Assembly (NCBI RefSeq): GCF_007096355.1 | Contig: NZ_VKDF01000001.1 | Coordinates: 66,226-130,225 of the forward strand | From: Paracoccus sp. M683 | Lineage (GTDB): Bacteria; Pseudomonadota; Alphaproteobacteria; Rhodobacterales; Rhodobacteraceae | Reading direction: 5' to 3' | Length of the DNA stretch: 64,000 nt | Shown here: positions 24,759-33,780 of the stretch, piece after piece | Layout: each line of letters starts with the position of its first letter | How positions within the stretch are numbered: the stretch's first letter is position 1 | Position numbers and translations under genes: made by a program | The notes under the pieces: generated by a model | What the model saw: the letters and a program-made list of their open reading frames with translations, nothing else | Databases searched by the model: none | Told to the model about the DNA's origin: nothing

Positions 24759-26573
24759 ATGAGCGGCGTTCCCCGCTGTCGGCTGTCCGATCAGATCACC
24801 CGCGAGGCCGGCGTGACCGCGACCTGCTATGACCTGCTGGGCAACCAGCCCCACAGGCTGCGGCGTGGTCAGGTCTATACCGTCGACAGCGCCATCCGCG
24901 CCTGCGACGGCGCGCTGTCATGGATCGACATCCCGCATGAGGAACTGTCCCCCGGCCCCTCAGGCAAGCTGTTTCAGGTCGATGCGACCGATTGCACAAC
25001 GATGATCCGCCGCAGCTATCCCGATCTGGATCGGCGGCACGGCGACGATTTCGGCTTTGACCAGGGCGATCCCGAAACCCATTGCCGCAATGTCTATTTC
25101 ACCGCCATGGCCACATACGAGCTGTTTCGCCGCGCGCTTGGCCGGCCCGTTGCCTGGGCCTTCTGGGGCGACGGGGTCAGCCCGCCGCTGCGCCTGCTGC
25201 CCTTTGCCCAACAGGCGCTGAACGCCTATTACGACCGCAGCCGCGCCGAGATCGGCTTTGGATTTGACCGCGCCGGCCCGGACAGCAGCCGCGCCGATGC
25301 AAGGCTGATCCGCTTTACCGCCCTGTCCAGCGATGTGATCGCGCATGAGGTCACCCATGCCCTGATCGACGGGCTGCGCCCCGATTACGACCTGCCCGTT
25401 CATCCCGATGTCTTTGCCTTTCACGAGGCCGTGGCCGATACCGTCGCGCTGCTGTCCCGGTTCGAAAGGCAAAGCTATCTGCCCTATCTGCTGCGCGAAT
25501 CCCGGCTTAGCTTTCTGAAGAACGATTTTCTGCGAAGCCTTGCGCCGCAACTGGGCCGGCTGGTGCGCAAATCGGGCCTGCGCACGCTGGATATCGGCTG
25601 GACGGTGCTGGGCGGCGATGGCGATACGGCCGATCTGCCGCGCTATGAGGACGCGACCATCAGCCCCCACGCGCGCGGCGGGCTGTTGTCATCTGCCGTG
25701 TTCGAGGCGTTTCTGCGGTCACTGCACCGGCGTATCAAGCCGTTGCTGGATCTGGCCGCGCCCGAAGGCAGCGCCGTCGACCGCTATCTGATCGAGCAGG
25801 TCCAGACGATCGCCGCCGCCACCGCCGGCCATTTCCTTGAGATCTGCATCCGGGCGCTGGATTACTGCCCGCCTGCCTCGATCCGGTTTTCCGACTATCT
25901 GCGGGCGATGATCACCGCCGACCGCCTGCTGATCCGCGAGGATCGCCATGGCTATCGCGAAGAACTGATCGACGCCTTCCGCCGTCGCGGCATCTATCCC
26001 GAGGATATCGACGTGGTCTCGGAACGGCAACTGGAATGGAACCGCCCGGACCTGCCCACCGCCCCGATCGTCGGGCTGGCGCTGTCGGATCTGCGCTTTG
26101 ACGTATCGCCCGTCCTGCCGCTCAACGCCGCAGAAGTGCGCCGGCAGGCCCGCGCCCTTGCGCTGGCCATCGACGATGACCGCCGCCTTGCGCATGAACT
26201 GGGCCTGCGCGATCCGGGGCAGATTGGTGGTGCCGGCCGGGTATCGGCGCCGATGGTCACCTCGATCAGGCCGACGCTGCGGGTCGGGCGCGATGGCTTC
26301 ATCGACTTTTCGATCATCGCCGAGGTGACGCAGGATCGCGATATGCCGGTCGATGACAAGGGATTCGTGCGCCATCGCGGCGGCGCCACGCTGATCATCG
26401 GGCCACGCGGCCAGCCCTATATGATCGTGCGGCAAAGGGTCGATAACGATGACCGCATCGCGAAAGAGATCGCCTATGTCAGCGAAGCCATCGCCAGGCG
26501 CCAGCTGGTGTTGCAGGGCGAGCGCTATGTTGTCGATCACGCCTATCGGCGGTCGCTTTGCGGCCCGCACTAG
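24759..26573 (+). CDS. gluzincin-type metallopeptidase
   Basis: 604 residues, cytosolic by sequence. It has the zinc motif H196-E-V-T-H200 and, 23 residues later, H222-E223-A-V-A-D, matching the thermolysin-like arrangement in which the third ligand is a Glu in (N/H)ExxxD. The catalytic core spans about 90-330. The C-terminal third (about 440-600) is a separate region I do not recognise. The start lies 3 nt after the stop of the hydrolase-caspase gene, so co-translation is very likely. No propeptide or signal is evident, which is unlike secreted M4 thermolysins. Possible partners: one protease activating the other, or both acting on a common intracellular target. Confidence 0.8.
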   Translation: MSGVPRCRLSDQITREAGVTATCYDLLGNQPHRLRRGQVYTVDSAIRACDGALSWIDIPHEELSPGPSGKLFQVDATDCTTMIRRSYPDLDRRHGDDFGFDQGDPETHCRNVYFTAMATYELFRRALGRPVAWAFWGDGVSPPLRLLPFAQQALNAYYDRSRAEIGFGFDRAGPDSSRADARLIRFTALSSDVIAHEVTHALIDGLRPDYDLPVHPDVFAFHEAVADTVALLSRFERQSYLPYLLRESRLSFLKNDFLRSLAPQLGRLVRKSGLRTLDIGWTVLGGDGDTADLPRYEDATISPHARGGLLSSAVFEAFLRSLHRRIKPLLDLAAPEGSAVDRYLIEQVQTIAAATAGHFLEICIRALDYCPPASIRFSDYLRAMITADRLLIREDRHGYREELIDAFRRRGIYPEDIDVVSERQLEWNRPDLPTAPIVGLALSDLRFDVSPVLPLNAAEVRRQARALALAIDDDRRLAHELGLRDPGQIGGAGRVSAPMVTSIRPTLRVGRDGFIDFSIIAEVTQDRDMPVDDKGFVRHRGGATLIIGPRGQPYMIVRQRVDNDDRIAKEIAYVSEAIARRQLVLQGERYVVDHAYRRSLCGPH

Positions 26574-26600
26574 GCGGATACGGCGCGCCTTTCACGCCGG

Positions 26601-27611
26601 TCAGGCTGGCTCGACCGGTTCCGACGGCGCGGTGATCTGGGCCAGCGCGGCATCGAACACCTCGATCCCCCCGCGCGAGGCGCCCTCGGACAGAACCCGA
26701 CGCCAGTTGCGCGCGCCCGGCAGGCCGTGGAACAGCCCCAGCATATGCCGGGTGATCTGATGCAGCCGGCCGCCGGCCGCCAGATGACGGGCGATATAGG
26801 GCCGCATCGCCAGCGCCGCATCAACCGGACCGTCCAGCGGCGGCGTATCGCCCCACAGCCGGTCCGCCTGCCCCAGCACGTCCCAGGGCCGGTGATAGGC
26901 CGCCCGGCCCAGCATCGCGCCATCCATGACCGCAAGGTGATCTCGCACCTGCTCCAATGTCTCGATGCCGCCATTGATCGACAGATGCAGCGCCGGAAAC
27001 TGCGCCTTCATCGCATGGACCAGCGGATAGTCCAGCGGCGGGATTTCGCGGTTGTCCTTGGGGCTTAACCCCTGCAACCACGCCTTGCGGGCGTGGATCG
27101 CGATGCGCCTGACGCCGGCGCCCTGCATCTTTTCAAGAAACGCGGGCAGCACCTCATGGGGATCCTGTTCATCCACGCCGATGCGGCATTTCACCGTCAC
27201 CTCGACCGGGCTTTCCGCGATCATCGCCGCCACGCATTCGGCCACCAGATCGGGGGTTTTCATCAGCACGGCCCCGAAACATCCCGATTGCACCCGATCA
27301 CTGGGGCAGCCGACGTTCAGGTTGATTTCGTCATAACCCCAATCCGCCGCGATCCGCGTGGCCGCGCGCAATTCATCCGCGTCGGACCCGCCCAGTTGCA
27401 GCGCAAGGGGATGTTCCGCCGCGTCGTAATCCAGCAACCGCGCCCGCTCGCCATGAATCACCGCCGGGGCCGTCACCATTTCGGTATAAAGCAGCGCACG
27501 GCGTGACATCCTCCGGTGAAAAACCCGACAGTGACGATCCGTCCAGTCCATCATCGGCGCCACGCTAAGGCGCGATGCGTCACAAGACACCGACTTTTCC
27601 ATGCGTTCCAT
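26601..27611 (-). CDS. dusA: tRNA-dihydrouridine synthase A
   Basis: About 336 residues. An FMN enzyme reducing uridines in the D-loop of tRNA (U20/U20a in E. coli). Motifs: APMMDWTDRHCR at the start, LQLGG, NLNVGCPSDRVQSGCFGAVLM with the active-site Cys, CRIGVD, and HARKAWLQGLSPKDNREIPPL, which is typical of the DusA subgroup. The frame is open further upstream, but the family starts near MERMEKS; I chose 27611, with 27602 (second Met) as the alternative. It converges on the metallopeptidase gene with 27 nt between stops and has no visible operon partner. Confidence 0.9.
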   Translation of the reverse strand: MERMEKSVSCDASRLSVAPMMDWTDRHCRVFHRRMSRRALLYTEMVTAPAVIHGERARLLDYDAAEHPLALQLGGSDADELRAATRIAADWGYDEINLNVGCPSDRVQSGCFGAVLMKTPDLVAECVAAMIAESPVEVTVKCRIGVDEQDPHEVLPAFLEKMQGAGVRRIAIHARKAWLQGLSPKDNREIPPLDYPLVHAMKAQFPALHLSINGGIETLEQVRDHLAVMDGAMLGRAAYHRPWDVLGQADRLWGDTPPLDGPVDAALAMRPYIARHLAAGGRLHQITRHMLGLFHGLPGARNWRRVLSEGASRGGIEVFDAALAQITAPSEPVEPA

Positions 27612-27742
27612 ACCTGTCCGCCACAATCGCACCGCCCGCCGGTCTGGTCCGGGCATCGCAAGCGACGTAGCTAGCCTGAAGCGCCGCATTTTGGAAGCCC
27701 CGCCCCGATCAAGGCGCGATCATCCCCGCAGCCGCCGATGCT

Positions 27743-28609
27743 TTAATTCAGCGAAAAGGCACAGCGGATCGCGCGATTGACTGCCGTGGGCAGCACCGAC
27801 ATATGGGTCTCGTCCGCGTAAAGCTGAAATTCGGCGCGAAGGCCCATATCGGATAGCCGCGCGGCCATCTGACGCGCCGCCTGGACGGTGCGGGTCTGCT
27901 TTTTCTGTTCCAGCCGCCGGGCGGCCTCGGCGCGGTTGCGCTGAAAGGGCGCAAGTTGATCCCCTTCCCATTCGCCAGCCGACAGATGCACGGAAAGATC
28001 GCGGCCGGCAGGGTCGAATCCCTCCAGATGGCCCAGCAGAAAGCTGTCCTCCCATGTGATTGCGGGGCTGGCGGCGATCCATGTGCGGAAGGCCTCGGGA
28101 CGGGTAAACAGCAGCCACAGCGCGAACAACCCGCCAAAGGAATGGCCGAACAGCGATTGCCGGTCAGGGTCCAGCGCGACCTGAGCGGACAGGAAGGCCC
28201 TGACATCCTGTAGCAGGAACCGCGCCATTTCCGCGCCGCCGCCGGTGCGAACCTCGGGCCCGCCCTGGTGGAAGGGCGGATAGGCCTGGCCCGGTGGCGG
28301 ACCAAGATCCCAGCTGCGCCTGAACGGGTCATAGGCATCCGCGGTGGGATAGCCGATGGCGATCAGCGCACCCCAGCCGATATTCGTGCCCTCGGGCCAG
28401 AAGGCCTGCGCACGCATCGCATCGACGGCGGTGCCGATCACCGCATTGCCATCCAGCATCCACAGCGCGGGCCAGCCCTTGTCGGGCGGATCGCCGGGGG
28501 GCAGCCACAGGAACACGCGGCGGACCGCGCCCGTCGCGCTGTCCGCCAGATCGAACCAGCGGGTGCCGCCACAATCGGCGACGCCCCGCGCCATGTCACA
28601 GACCGCCAT
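27743..28609 (-). CDS. IroE/Fes-like siderophore esterase (alpha/beta hydrolase)
   Basis: 288 residues of the esterase-D/IroE-type alpha/beta hydrolase group. The nucleophile elbow is GHSFGG and a late acid-His pair is suggested by ADETHMS. No cleavable signal is obvious, so it probably acts in the cytoplasm. The gene begins 6 nt after the stop of a TonB-dependent receptor on the same strand, with a divergent siderophore ABC importer beyond. Hydrolysis of an imported ferric siderophore to release iron is therefore the most economical role. The exact siderophore class is not readable. Confidence 0.82.
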   Translation of the reverse strand: MAVCDMARGVADCGGTRWFDLADSATGAVRRVFLWLPPGDPPDKGWPALWMLDGNAVIGTAVDAMRAQAFWPEGTNIGWGALIAIGYPTADAYDPFRRSWDLGPPPGQAYPPFHQGGPEVRTGGGAEMARFLLQDVRAFLSAQVALDPDRQSLFGHSFGGLFALWLLFTRPEAFRTWIAASPAITWEDSFLLGHLEGFDPAGRDLSVHLSAGEWEGDQLAPFQRNRAEAARRLEQKKQTRTVQAARQMAARLSDMGLRAEFQLYADETHMSVLPTAVNRAIRCAFSLN

Positions 28610-28615
28610 ATCGCC

Positions 28616-30793
28616 CTAGAAATTGCTGCTGAGCGTCAGGTTGATCTTGCGCCCCTCACCAGAGGCGCAGCCGACCCCGTCATAGCAGACACCATAATAT
28701 TCCCGGTCGAACAGATTGGTGACACCCAGGTCCAGCGCATATTGATCACGCTCATACCGGATCGCCAGATCCGCCGTGGTATGCGAGGGCGTCACCCGGC
28801 CGTTATACTGCGTCGAATAGGATTCCGACTGATAACGCACACCACCGCCGACCGTCAGGCCCGGCACGAAACGCGCCGCATCCCAATCCAGCCAGACCGA
28901 GACCTGATTGCGCGGCGACATCACGTTATCCTTGCCCAGCTTGGCCGGATCGGCGGATTCGGTGATCTCGCTGTCCAGAAAGGTATAGCCCAGCACGCCC
29001 TGCAATTCGCCGGTCAGGCGGCCCCGCGCCTCCAGCTCGATCCCGCGTGACCGGATCTCGCCCACCTGGGTCGAATGGACATAGTCGATATTGCCGGCCT
29101 CGTCGAAATAGTAATCTTCGACATTGGTTTTGCGCAGGTCAAAGACGGCGGCACTCAGCATCAGGTCGCCCGAGGGCGCCAGATAGCGCAGCCCCGCCTC
29201 TAGCTGCTTGTTGCGCGACGGGTCCAGCGGGTCGCCGTCGATGGTGATCCCGGCATTCTGAATGAAGCCCTGGGAATAGTTGATATAGGGCGTCAGGCCG
29301 TTCCCGAGGGCATGGGTCAGCCCGATCATGCCCGTAGTCGCGGCGTCCTTGCGCCGGCTTTGGGTGCCAGCCAGCAGATCCTCGGCCCGGTTTTCCAGCC
29401 AGCTGCGCCGCAGGCCGGCGGTGATCGTCGTGCCCTGCCCCAGCTTCAGATGGTTCTGAAGATAGATGCCCTTTTCTGTATAGGTCGTGCGGCTGCGGCC
29501 AGACAGGGCCGGGTCGGTGACGGGGAAATCGAAAACCGGATCGGCAAAGCTGATCGTATAGGCAGCGAATTGATAATACTGATCCGCATCGACCCGCGAA
29601 TGCTGATAATCCATGCCCACGGTCAGGCTGTTTTCCGCCGCGCCAAAGGCCCGCCGCCATTCAAGGTTCAGATCCGCGCCAAAGGTTTTCGCGGATTCGT
29701 CCTGCCGGAACGCGGTATAGCTGATCCCGGCCGCACTGGCGCCATCGCGGTAAAGATGGTGGTAATCCGTGTCCTGATCGGCATAGCGCATGCGCGAGTT
29801 CAGGATCAGATCGGGTGAAAACTGATGCGTCAACTCCAGCCCGACTGAACGCTGTTCGGTCTGGAAATCGTTATAGGGCGAGGCCCGATAGGCGAAATCA
29901 TCGGGCAGCGTGCCCCAGGCGGTGTCGTAATCCTCGCCGGCGATCGGGAAGAAGTTGTTCGGACTGCGCGCATCCTTCTGCACATGCGCCAGCAACGTCA
30001 GCGACGTGTAATCGCTTGGCGCCCAGGTCAGGCCTCCGGCCAGAAAGGCGCGGTCATCCTCGGAATTGTCGATCTCGGTCGCGCCGTCGCGCCAAAGGCC
30101 GGTGATGCGGCCCGCCAGCGTGTTGTTCGCATCCAGCACATTGCCATAGTCAAAGCCCAGCTCGGCCGTGCCATGGCTGCCATAACCCAGACGCGCCTCG
30201 GCCTTGCGTTCGAAAACCGGGCGCTTGGTCACAAGATTGACCATGCCGCCCGCATCATTGGACCCGTAAAGCACGCCGGCAGGCCCGCGCAGCACATCCA
30301 CCCGTTCCAGCATGTAGGGATGGGATGAAAACGCCGTGAAACCCAACACCTTCTGCGGCAGCCCGTCGCGATACAGCGCCCCCGACCCCAGATCAAAGCC
30401 CCGGATCGAGAACTGGTCGAACCGGTCATCGGTGCCCCAGGTCGAGGCATTCACCCCGACCGTGTATTTGATCGCATCTTCGACCTGCACGGGGGCGCGC
30501 CGCTCCATCTCGGTCGAGGTCACGACCGAGATGGATTGCGGCACCTCTTCCAGTGGCACACCGGATTTCACGCCGGTTTCGGTGCCGGGCGCAAGATAGC
30601 CGTCGATCTCGCCGGTGAAGGGGATGGCTTGCAGCACGATGGCGGGAAGCAGCAGGGGTTCTTCCTGCGGTGCCTCTTGTGCCAAGGCCTGCATCGGCAG
30701 CAGCAGCAGGGGCAAGGACATCAGGGCGGTCGTCTGGCTGAACAGACGGATCAGCCCGCAACAGGCTGCGGCGTTCGGGGAATGGCGGCGCAT
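28616..30793 (-). CDS. TonB-dependent siderophore receptor
   Basis: 725 residues. A signal peptide (about 1-39, ending QALA) leads into a short TonB-box-like LPAIVLQ stretch. The plug domain follows with VPQSISVVTSTEM and the SIRGFD and RGPAGVLYGSNDAGGMVNLVTKRP motifs, then a 22-strand beta-barrel ending in Phe (LTLSSNF). There is no N-terminal signalling domain, so it is not a FecA/FpvA-type transducer. I chose the ATG at 30793 because GAGGGACCC lies just upstream. It transports a ferric siderophore across the outer membrane, is co-transcribed with an esterase, and is divergent from the ABC importer. Confidence 0.92.
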   Translation of the reverse strand: MRRHSPNAAACCGLIRLFSQTTALMSLPLLLLPMQALAQEAPQEEPLLLPAIVLQAIPFTGEIDGYLAPGTETGVKSGVPLEEVPQSISVVTSTEMERRAPVQVEDAIKYTVGVNASTWGTDDRFDQFSIRGFDLGSGALYRDGLPQKVLGFTAFSSHPYMLERVDVLRGPAGVLYGSNDAGGMVNLVTKRPVFERKAEARLGYGSHGTAELGFDYGNVLDANNTLAGRITGLWRDGATEIDNSEDDRAFLAGGLTWAPSDYTSLTLLAHVQKDARSPNNFFPIAGEDYDTAWGTLPDDFAYRASPYNDFQTEQRSVGLELTHQFSPDLILNSRMRYADQDTDYHHLYRDGASAAGISYTAFRQDESAKTFGADLNLEWRRAFGAAENSLTVGMDYQHSRVDADQYYQFAAYTISFADPVFDFPVTDPALSGRSRTTYTEKGIYLQNHLKLGQGTTITAGLRRSWLENRAEDLLAGTQSRRKDAATTGMIGLTHALGNGLTPYINYSQGFIQNAGITIDGDPLDPSRNKQLEAGLRYLAPSGDLMLSAAVFDLRKTNVEDYYFDEAGNIDYVHSTQVGEIRSRGIELEARGRLTGELQGVLGYTFLDSEITESADPAKLGKDNVMSPRNQVSVWLDWDAARFVPGLTVGGGVRYQSESYSTQYNGRVTPSHTTADLAIRYERDQYALDLGVTNLFDREYYGVCYDGVGCASGEGRKINLTLSSNF

Positions 30794-30880
30794 AAAGGGT
30801 CCCTCTGGGTATTGCGACGGCAAGACCGGCGCGGACCGGTCGGCGGAATACCTGGGGGGAAACCTGGGTGCTTAACCTTA

Positions 30881-30899
30881 TCGCGATGTCTATTCGCGA
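30881..30899. promoter_or_regulatory. TCGCGA-N7-TCGCGA repeat in the siderophore divergent promoter region
   Basis: Two copies of the self-complementary hexamer TCGCGA (30881-30886 and 30894-30899) are separated by TGTCTAT. They are centred in the 291-nt gap between the TonB receptor and the first permease gene. The 13-bp repeat distance and position suggest a binding site for a regulator, possibly iron-responsive. It does not look like a classical Fur box or an Irr ICE motif. Confidence 0.4.
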
Positions 30900-31084
30900 C
30901 AAGCGGCGCAATGTCAACAGATCACGCCGCGACCGCTTTCCGTTTGACTGGCGACAGCCCCCCGCATACATCTGCCGGGCCAGCCATACAGCCAGCCAGA
31001 TGATGACCTGAACGGCAAACGGGTGCTGGAATCCGACACTGGCCTGCAATCCTTCTGGCAATCGCGCTGCTTTGCGCCGCGGCG

Positions 31085-32032
31085 ATGGTTTCGCTGGCGC
31101 TTGGCGCGCGCGCCCTGCCGCTGGCCCAGATATGGGCCTGGGCATTCGGCGCCGGTGCGGCCGGTCCGGCGGATGCGATCATCGTCGACATGCGGCTGTC
31201 GCGCAGCCTGACCGGCATTGTCACCGGCGCATCGCTGGCGGCGGCTGGTCTGGTGATGCAGCAGATCACCCGCAATCCGCTTGCCGATCCGGGGATTCTC
31301 GGCGTGAACGCAGGGGCGGCGCTGGCCGTCGTGCTGGCCGTCTGGCTGCTGGGATGGAGCCATCCCTTCCGGCTGTCCGCCACCGCCGTCTGCGGCGCCG
31401 GTCTGGCCGCAATCGCGGTTTTCGTGCTGGGGCGTTGCGGGTCTGGCGGCGATGGGGCTGCCGACCGCGCGGGCATCCTGCGCCTGACGCTGGCAGGCGT
31501 GGCCGTGTCGGCGCTGTGTCTGGCCTTTGTTTCAGCGATCGTGCTTCTGGATCAGGACACCCGGAACCTTTACCGGTTCTGGACCATCGGCTCGCTTGGT
31601 GGCGGCGAGGCTGACCGGCTTGGCTGGCTTTGGCCGCTGGTGGCGGCCGGGCTGGCCATCGCCGTGTTGCTGGCACGTCAGATTGACGCGCTTGCGCTTG
31701 GCGCCGACACGGCCCGCAGCTTTGGCGTGCGCTCCGAGATGACGGCGGGGCTGGCGCTGGTATCCGTGGCCTTTCTGGCCGGGGGCAGCGTGGCACTGGC
31801 CGGCCCGATCGGCTTTGTCGGGCTGATCGTGCCGCATGTGACGCGGATGCTGGTCGGTCCTTCTATCCTGCCGGGGCTGGCCGTCGCCTGCCCTCTGGGG
31901 GGTGCCTTGCTGCTGATCTGCGACAGCATCGGCAGGGTCGTCGCGCGCCCGGCCGAGATCCAGACCGGAATCATCCTCGCCCTGATCGGGGGGCCGGCCT
32001 TTCTGGCGCTGATCGGACGGGTGGCACGATGA
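31085..32032 (+). CDS. FecCD-type siderophore ABC transporter permease, N-terminus uncertain
   Basis: 315 residues from the first in-frame ATG. It has the FecCD/BtuC family pattern: QQITRNPLADPGILGVNAGA early, then the conserved cytoplasmic loop ARSFGVRSEM and GPIGFVGLIVPHVTRMLVG late. The same frame stays open upstream to 31007 and encodes a hydrophobic helix (RHWPAILLAIALLCAAA) that completes TM1, but there is no ATG, GTG or TTG in that extension. Loss of one base (the A after ATGATG at 31000-31005) would join it to an ATG-ATG start. So the gene may start at a rare codon, start short at 31085, or carry a frameshift or base-call error. It overlaps the second permease by 4 nt. Confidence 0.82.
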   Translation: MVSLALGARALPLAQIWAWAFGAGAAGPADAIIVDMRLSRSLTGIVTGASLAAAGLVMQQITRNPLADPGILGVNAGAALAVVLAVWLLGWSHPFRLSATAVCGAGLAAIAVFVLGRCGSGGDGAADRAGILRLTLAGVAVSALCLAFVSAIVLLDQDTRNLYRFWTIGSLGGGEADRLGWLWPLVAAGLAIAVLLARQIDALALGADTARSFGVRSEMTAGLALVSVAFLAGGSVALAGPIGFVGLIVPHVTRMLVGPSILPGLAVACPLGGALLLICDSIGRVVARPAEIQTGIILALIGGPAFLALIGRVAR

Positions 32033-33000
32033 GCCGGTATCTGCTGTTGGCCACGGCGCTGATGGCGACCTTTCTCGCCGCGCTTTGCCTTGGCCGCATC
32101 GTGGTCAGCTTCGGCGATCTGGCGCAGGTGCTGCGGCAGGGCCCCGAGGCAAAGGCCTGGTTTCTGGTCCATGACCTGCGCCTGCCCCGACTGCTGACGG
32201 CGCTTGGCGCGGGCGCGGCCTTTGGGCTGGCCGGGGCGATCAGCCAGTCGCTGTTTCGCAATCCGCTGGCGGCACCGGAAATGCTGGGGGTGACGGCGGG
32301 GGCGTCACTTGGCGCAGTCGCCATGCTGGTGGCCGGGGCGAACGGGCTTGCGGTGACATTCGGCGCCACCGGCGGGGCGGTCGTCGCGACCCTTGTGTTG
32401 CTGCTGCTGGCCGGGCGCGCGCCCGAGACCAGCCGGCTGATCCTGACCGGGATCGGCATCTCGTTGACCGCCGGGGCGTTGACCGGGCTGCTGCTCAGCC
32501 GGGCCAGCGACACCCTGGCCGGGGATGCGATGCTGTGGCTGACCGGCTCGCTGAACGGGCGGCACTGGCCGCAGGCGCGGCTGATCTGGGCGGTCCTGCC
32601 GCTGTTGCTGATCGCCACAGCCCTTGCGGCACGGCCGCTGGACCGGATGGAACTGGGCGACGATCTGGCGCGCAGCCTTGGCATTCCCGTTCAGGCCGCG
32701 CGGCCCTTGCTGATCCTGCTGGCGGCGGGGCTGATCGCAGCCGGGGTCGCTGTCACCGGCCCGGTGGGCTTTGTCGGGCTGATGGCCGGGCCGATCGCCC
32801 GCCGGCTGGCCAATGGCACCGGTCCCGACCTGATCGGGGCGGCGATGATCGGCGCGCTGATCATGCTGCTGGCCGATCTGCTGGTAACGCTCAGCGCGCC
32901 GCTGGCGCTGCTGCCGGCGGGGGTCTTTACCGGTCTGATGGGTGCGCCTTGGCTGATCTGGCTGCTGTGGCGCGACGATACGGAAAGGACGGCGGCATGA
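32029..33000 (+). CDS. FecCD-type siderophore ABC transporter permease (second subunit)
   Basis: 323 residues and about nine hydrophobic segments. Family motifs are GAISQSLFRNPLAAPEMLGVTAGASLG near the N-terminus, ARSLGIPVQAARPLLI in the ATPase-coupling loop and GPVGFVGLMAGPIARRL near the end. Together with the preceding permease it forms the heterodimeric inner-membrane channel of a ferric-siderophore importer. The ATG overlaps the previous stop, and the next gene's ATG overlaps this stop, showing tight coupling. Unlike the first permease, its N-terminus is complete. Confidence 0.92.
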   Translation: MSRYLLLATALMATFLAALCLGRIVVSFGDLAQVLRQGPEAKAWFLVHDLRLPRLLTALGAGAAFGLAGAISQSLFRNPLAAPEMLGVTAGASLGAVAMLVAGANGLAVTFGATGGAVVATLVLLLLAGRAPETSRLILTGIGISLTAGALTGLLLSRASDTLAGDAMLWLTGSLNGRHWPQARLIWAVLPLLLIATALAARPLDRMELGDDLARSLGIPVQAARPLLILLAAGLIAAGVAVTGPVGFVGLMAGPIARRLANGTGPDLIGAAMIGALIMLLADLLVTLSAPLALLPAGVFTGLMGAPWLIWLLWRDDTERTAA

Positions 33001-33767
33001 GCCTTGAGGCACGCAATCTGACCCTTGGCTATGGCGGGCAAGCGATCATTCGCGATCTGAGCCTGCGCCTGCCGTCGGCGACCGTCACCGCCATCATCGG
33101 GCCGAACGGATGCGGCAAATCCACCCTGTTGCGGGGCCTGGGCCGGCTGGTGCCGGCAGAGACCGGGCAGGTTCTGCTGGACGGAACCGATACCGCCACC
33201 CTGCGCAACAATGCCATCGCCCGCCGCCTGACGCTGCTGCCGCAATCGCCCATCGCGCCCGAGGGGATCCGCGTGGGCGAGTTGGTCGGCCGCGGCCGCA
33301 CGCCCTGGCTGCGGCCCTTCCGCCCGCCCGGCCAGACCGATCGGGATGCCGTGCAGCGAGCAATGCAGGCCGCCACTGTATCCGAGCTGCGCGAGGCCCG
33401 CGTCAGCGACCTGTCCGGCGGGCAGCGGCAGCGTGTCTGGATTGCCATGGCGCTGGCGCAGGACACCGACTGGCTGCTGCTGGACGAGCCGACGACCTTT
33501 CTCGATCTGCGGCACCAGCTGGACCTGTTGAAGCTGCTGCGCCGCCTGAACCGGGACCACGGGCGCAGCATTGTCATGGTGCTGCACGACATCTCGCTTG
33601 CCGCCCGCTTTGCCGACCACCTGATCGCCATGCGGCAGGGCGAGGTCATTGCCCAGGGCCGGCCCGCGCAGGTCATCACCCCGGCGGTGCTGGAACGGGT
33701 GTTCGGGCTGCATACCAGCGTCATCGCGGATCCGCTGCACGGCTCGCCGCTGGTCCTGCCCATGTAA
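32997..33767 (+). CDS. siderophore ABC transporter ATP-binding protein (FecE/FhuC type)
   Basis: 256 residues. Walker A is GPNGCGKST, Q-loop LLPQSP, ABC signature LSGGQRQR, Walker B WLLLDEPTTFLD and H-loop VLHD. The ATG overlaps the preceding permease stop (ATGA), which fixes the start although the frame is open further upstream. It powers import through the two FecCD permeases. Length and motif spacing are typical for FecE/FhuC; no extra domains are present. Confidence 0.93.
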   Translation: MSLEARNLTLGYGGQAIIRDLSLRLPSATVTAIIGPNGCGKSTLLRGLGRLVPAETGQVLLDGTDTATLRNNAIARRLTLLPQSPIAPEGIRVGELVGRGRTPWLRPFRPPGQTDRDAVQRAMQAATVSELREARVSDLSGGQRQRVWIAMALAQDTDWLLLDEPTTFLDLRHQLDLLKLLRRLNRDHGRSIVMVLHDISLAARFADHLIAMRQGEVIAQGRPAQVITPAVLERVFGLHTSVIADPLHGSPLVLPM

Positions 33768-33780
33768 CAAGGAACGACGC

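Noticed and set aside
22026..26573. Classification as a CRISPR-associated caspase (Craspase/TPR-CHAT) system
   Set aside because: No Cas genes, no CRISPR array and no TPR-CHAT-type repeat region are present; only the caspase-like catalytic motifs are shared.
30794..31084. Fur or Irr box in the siderophore divergent gap
   Set aside because: I could not find a 19-bp Fur-like or ICE-like match; only the TCGCGA repeat stands out.
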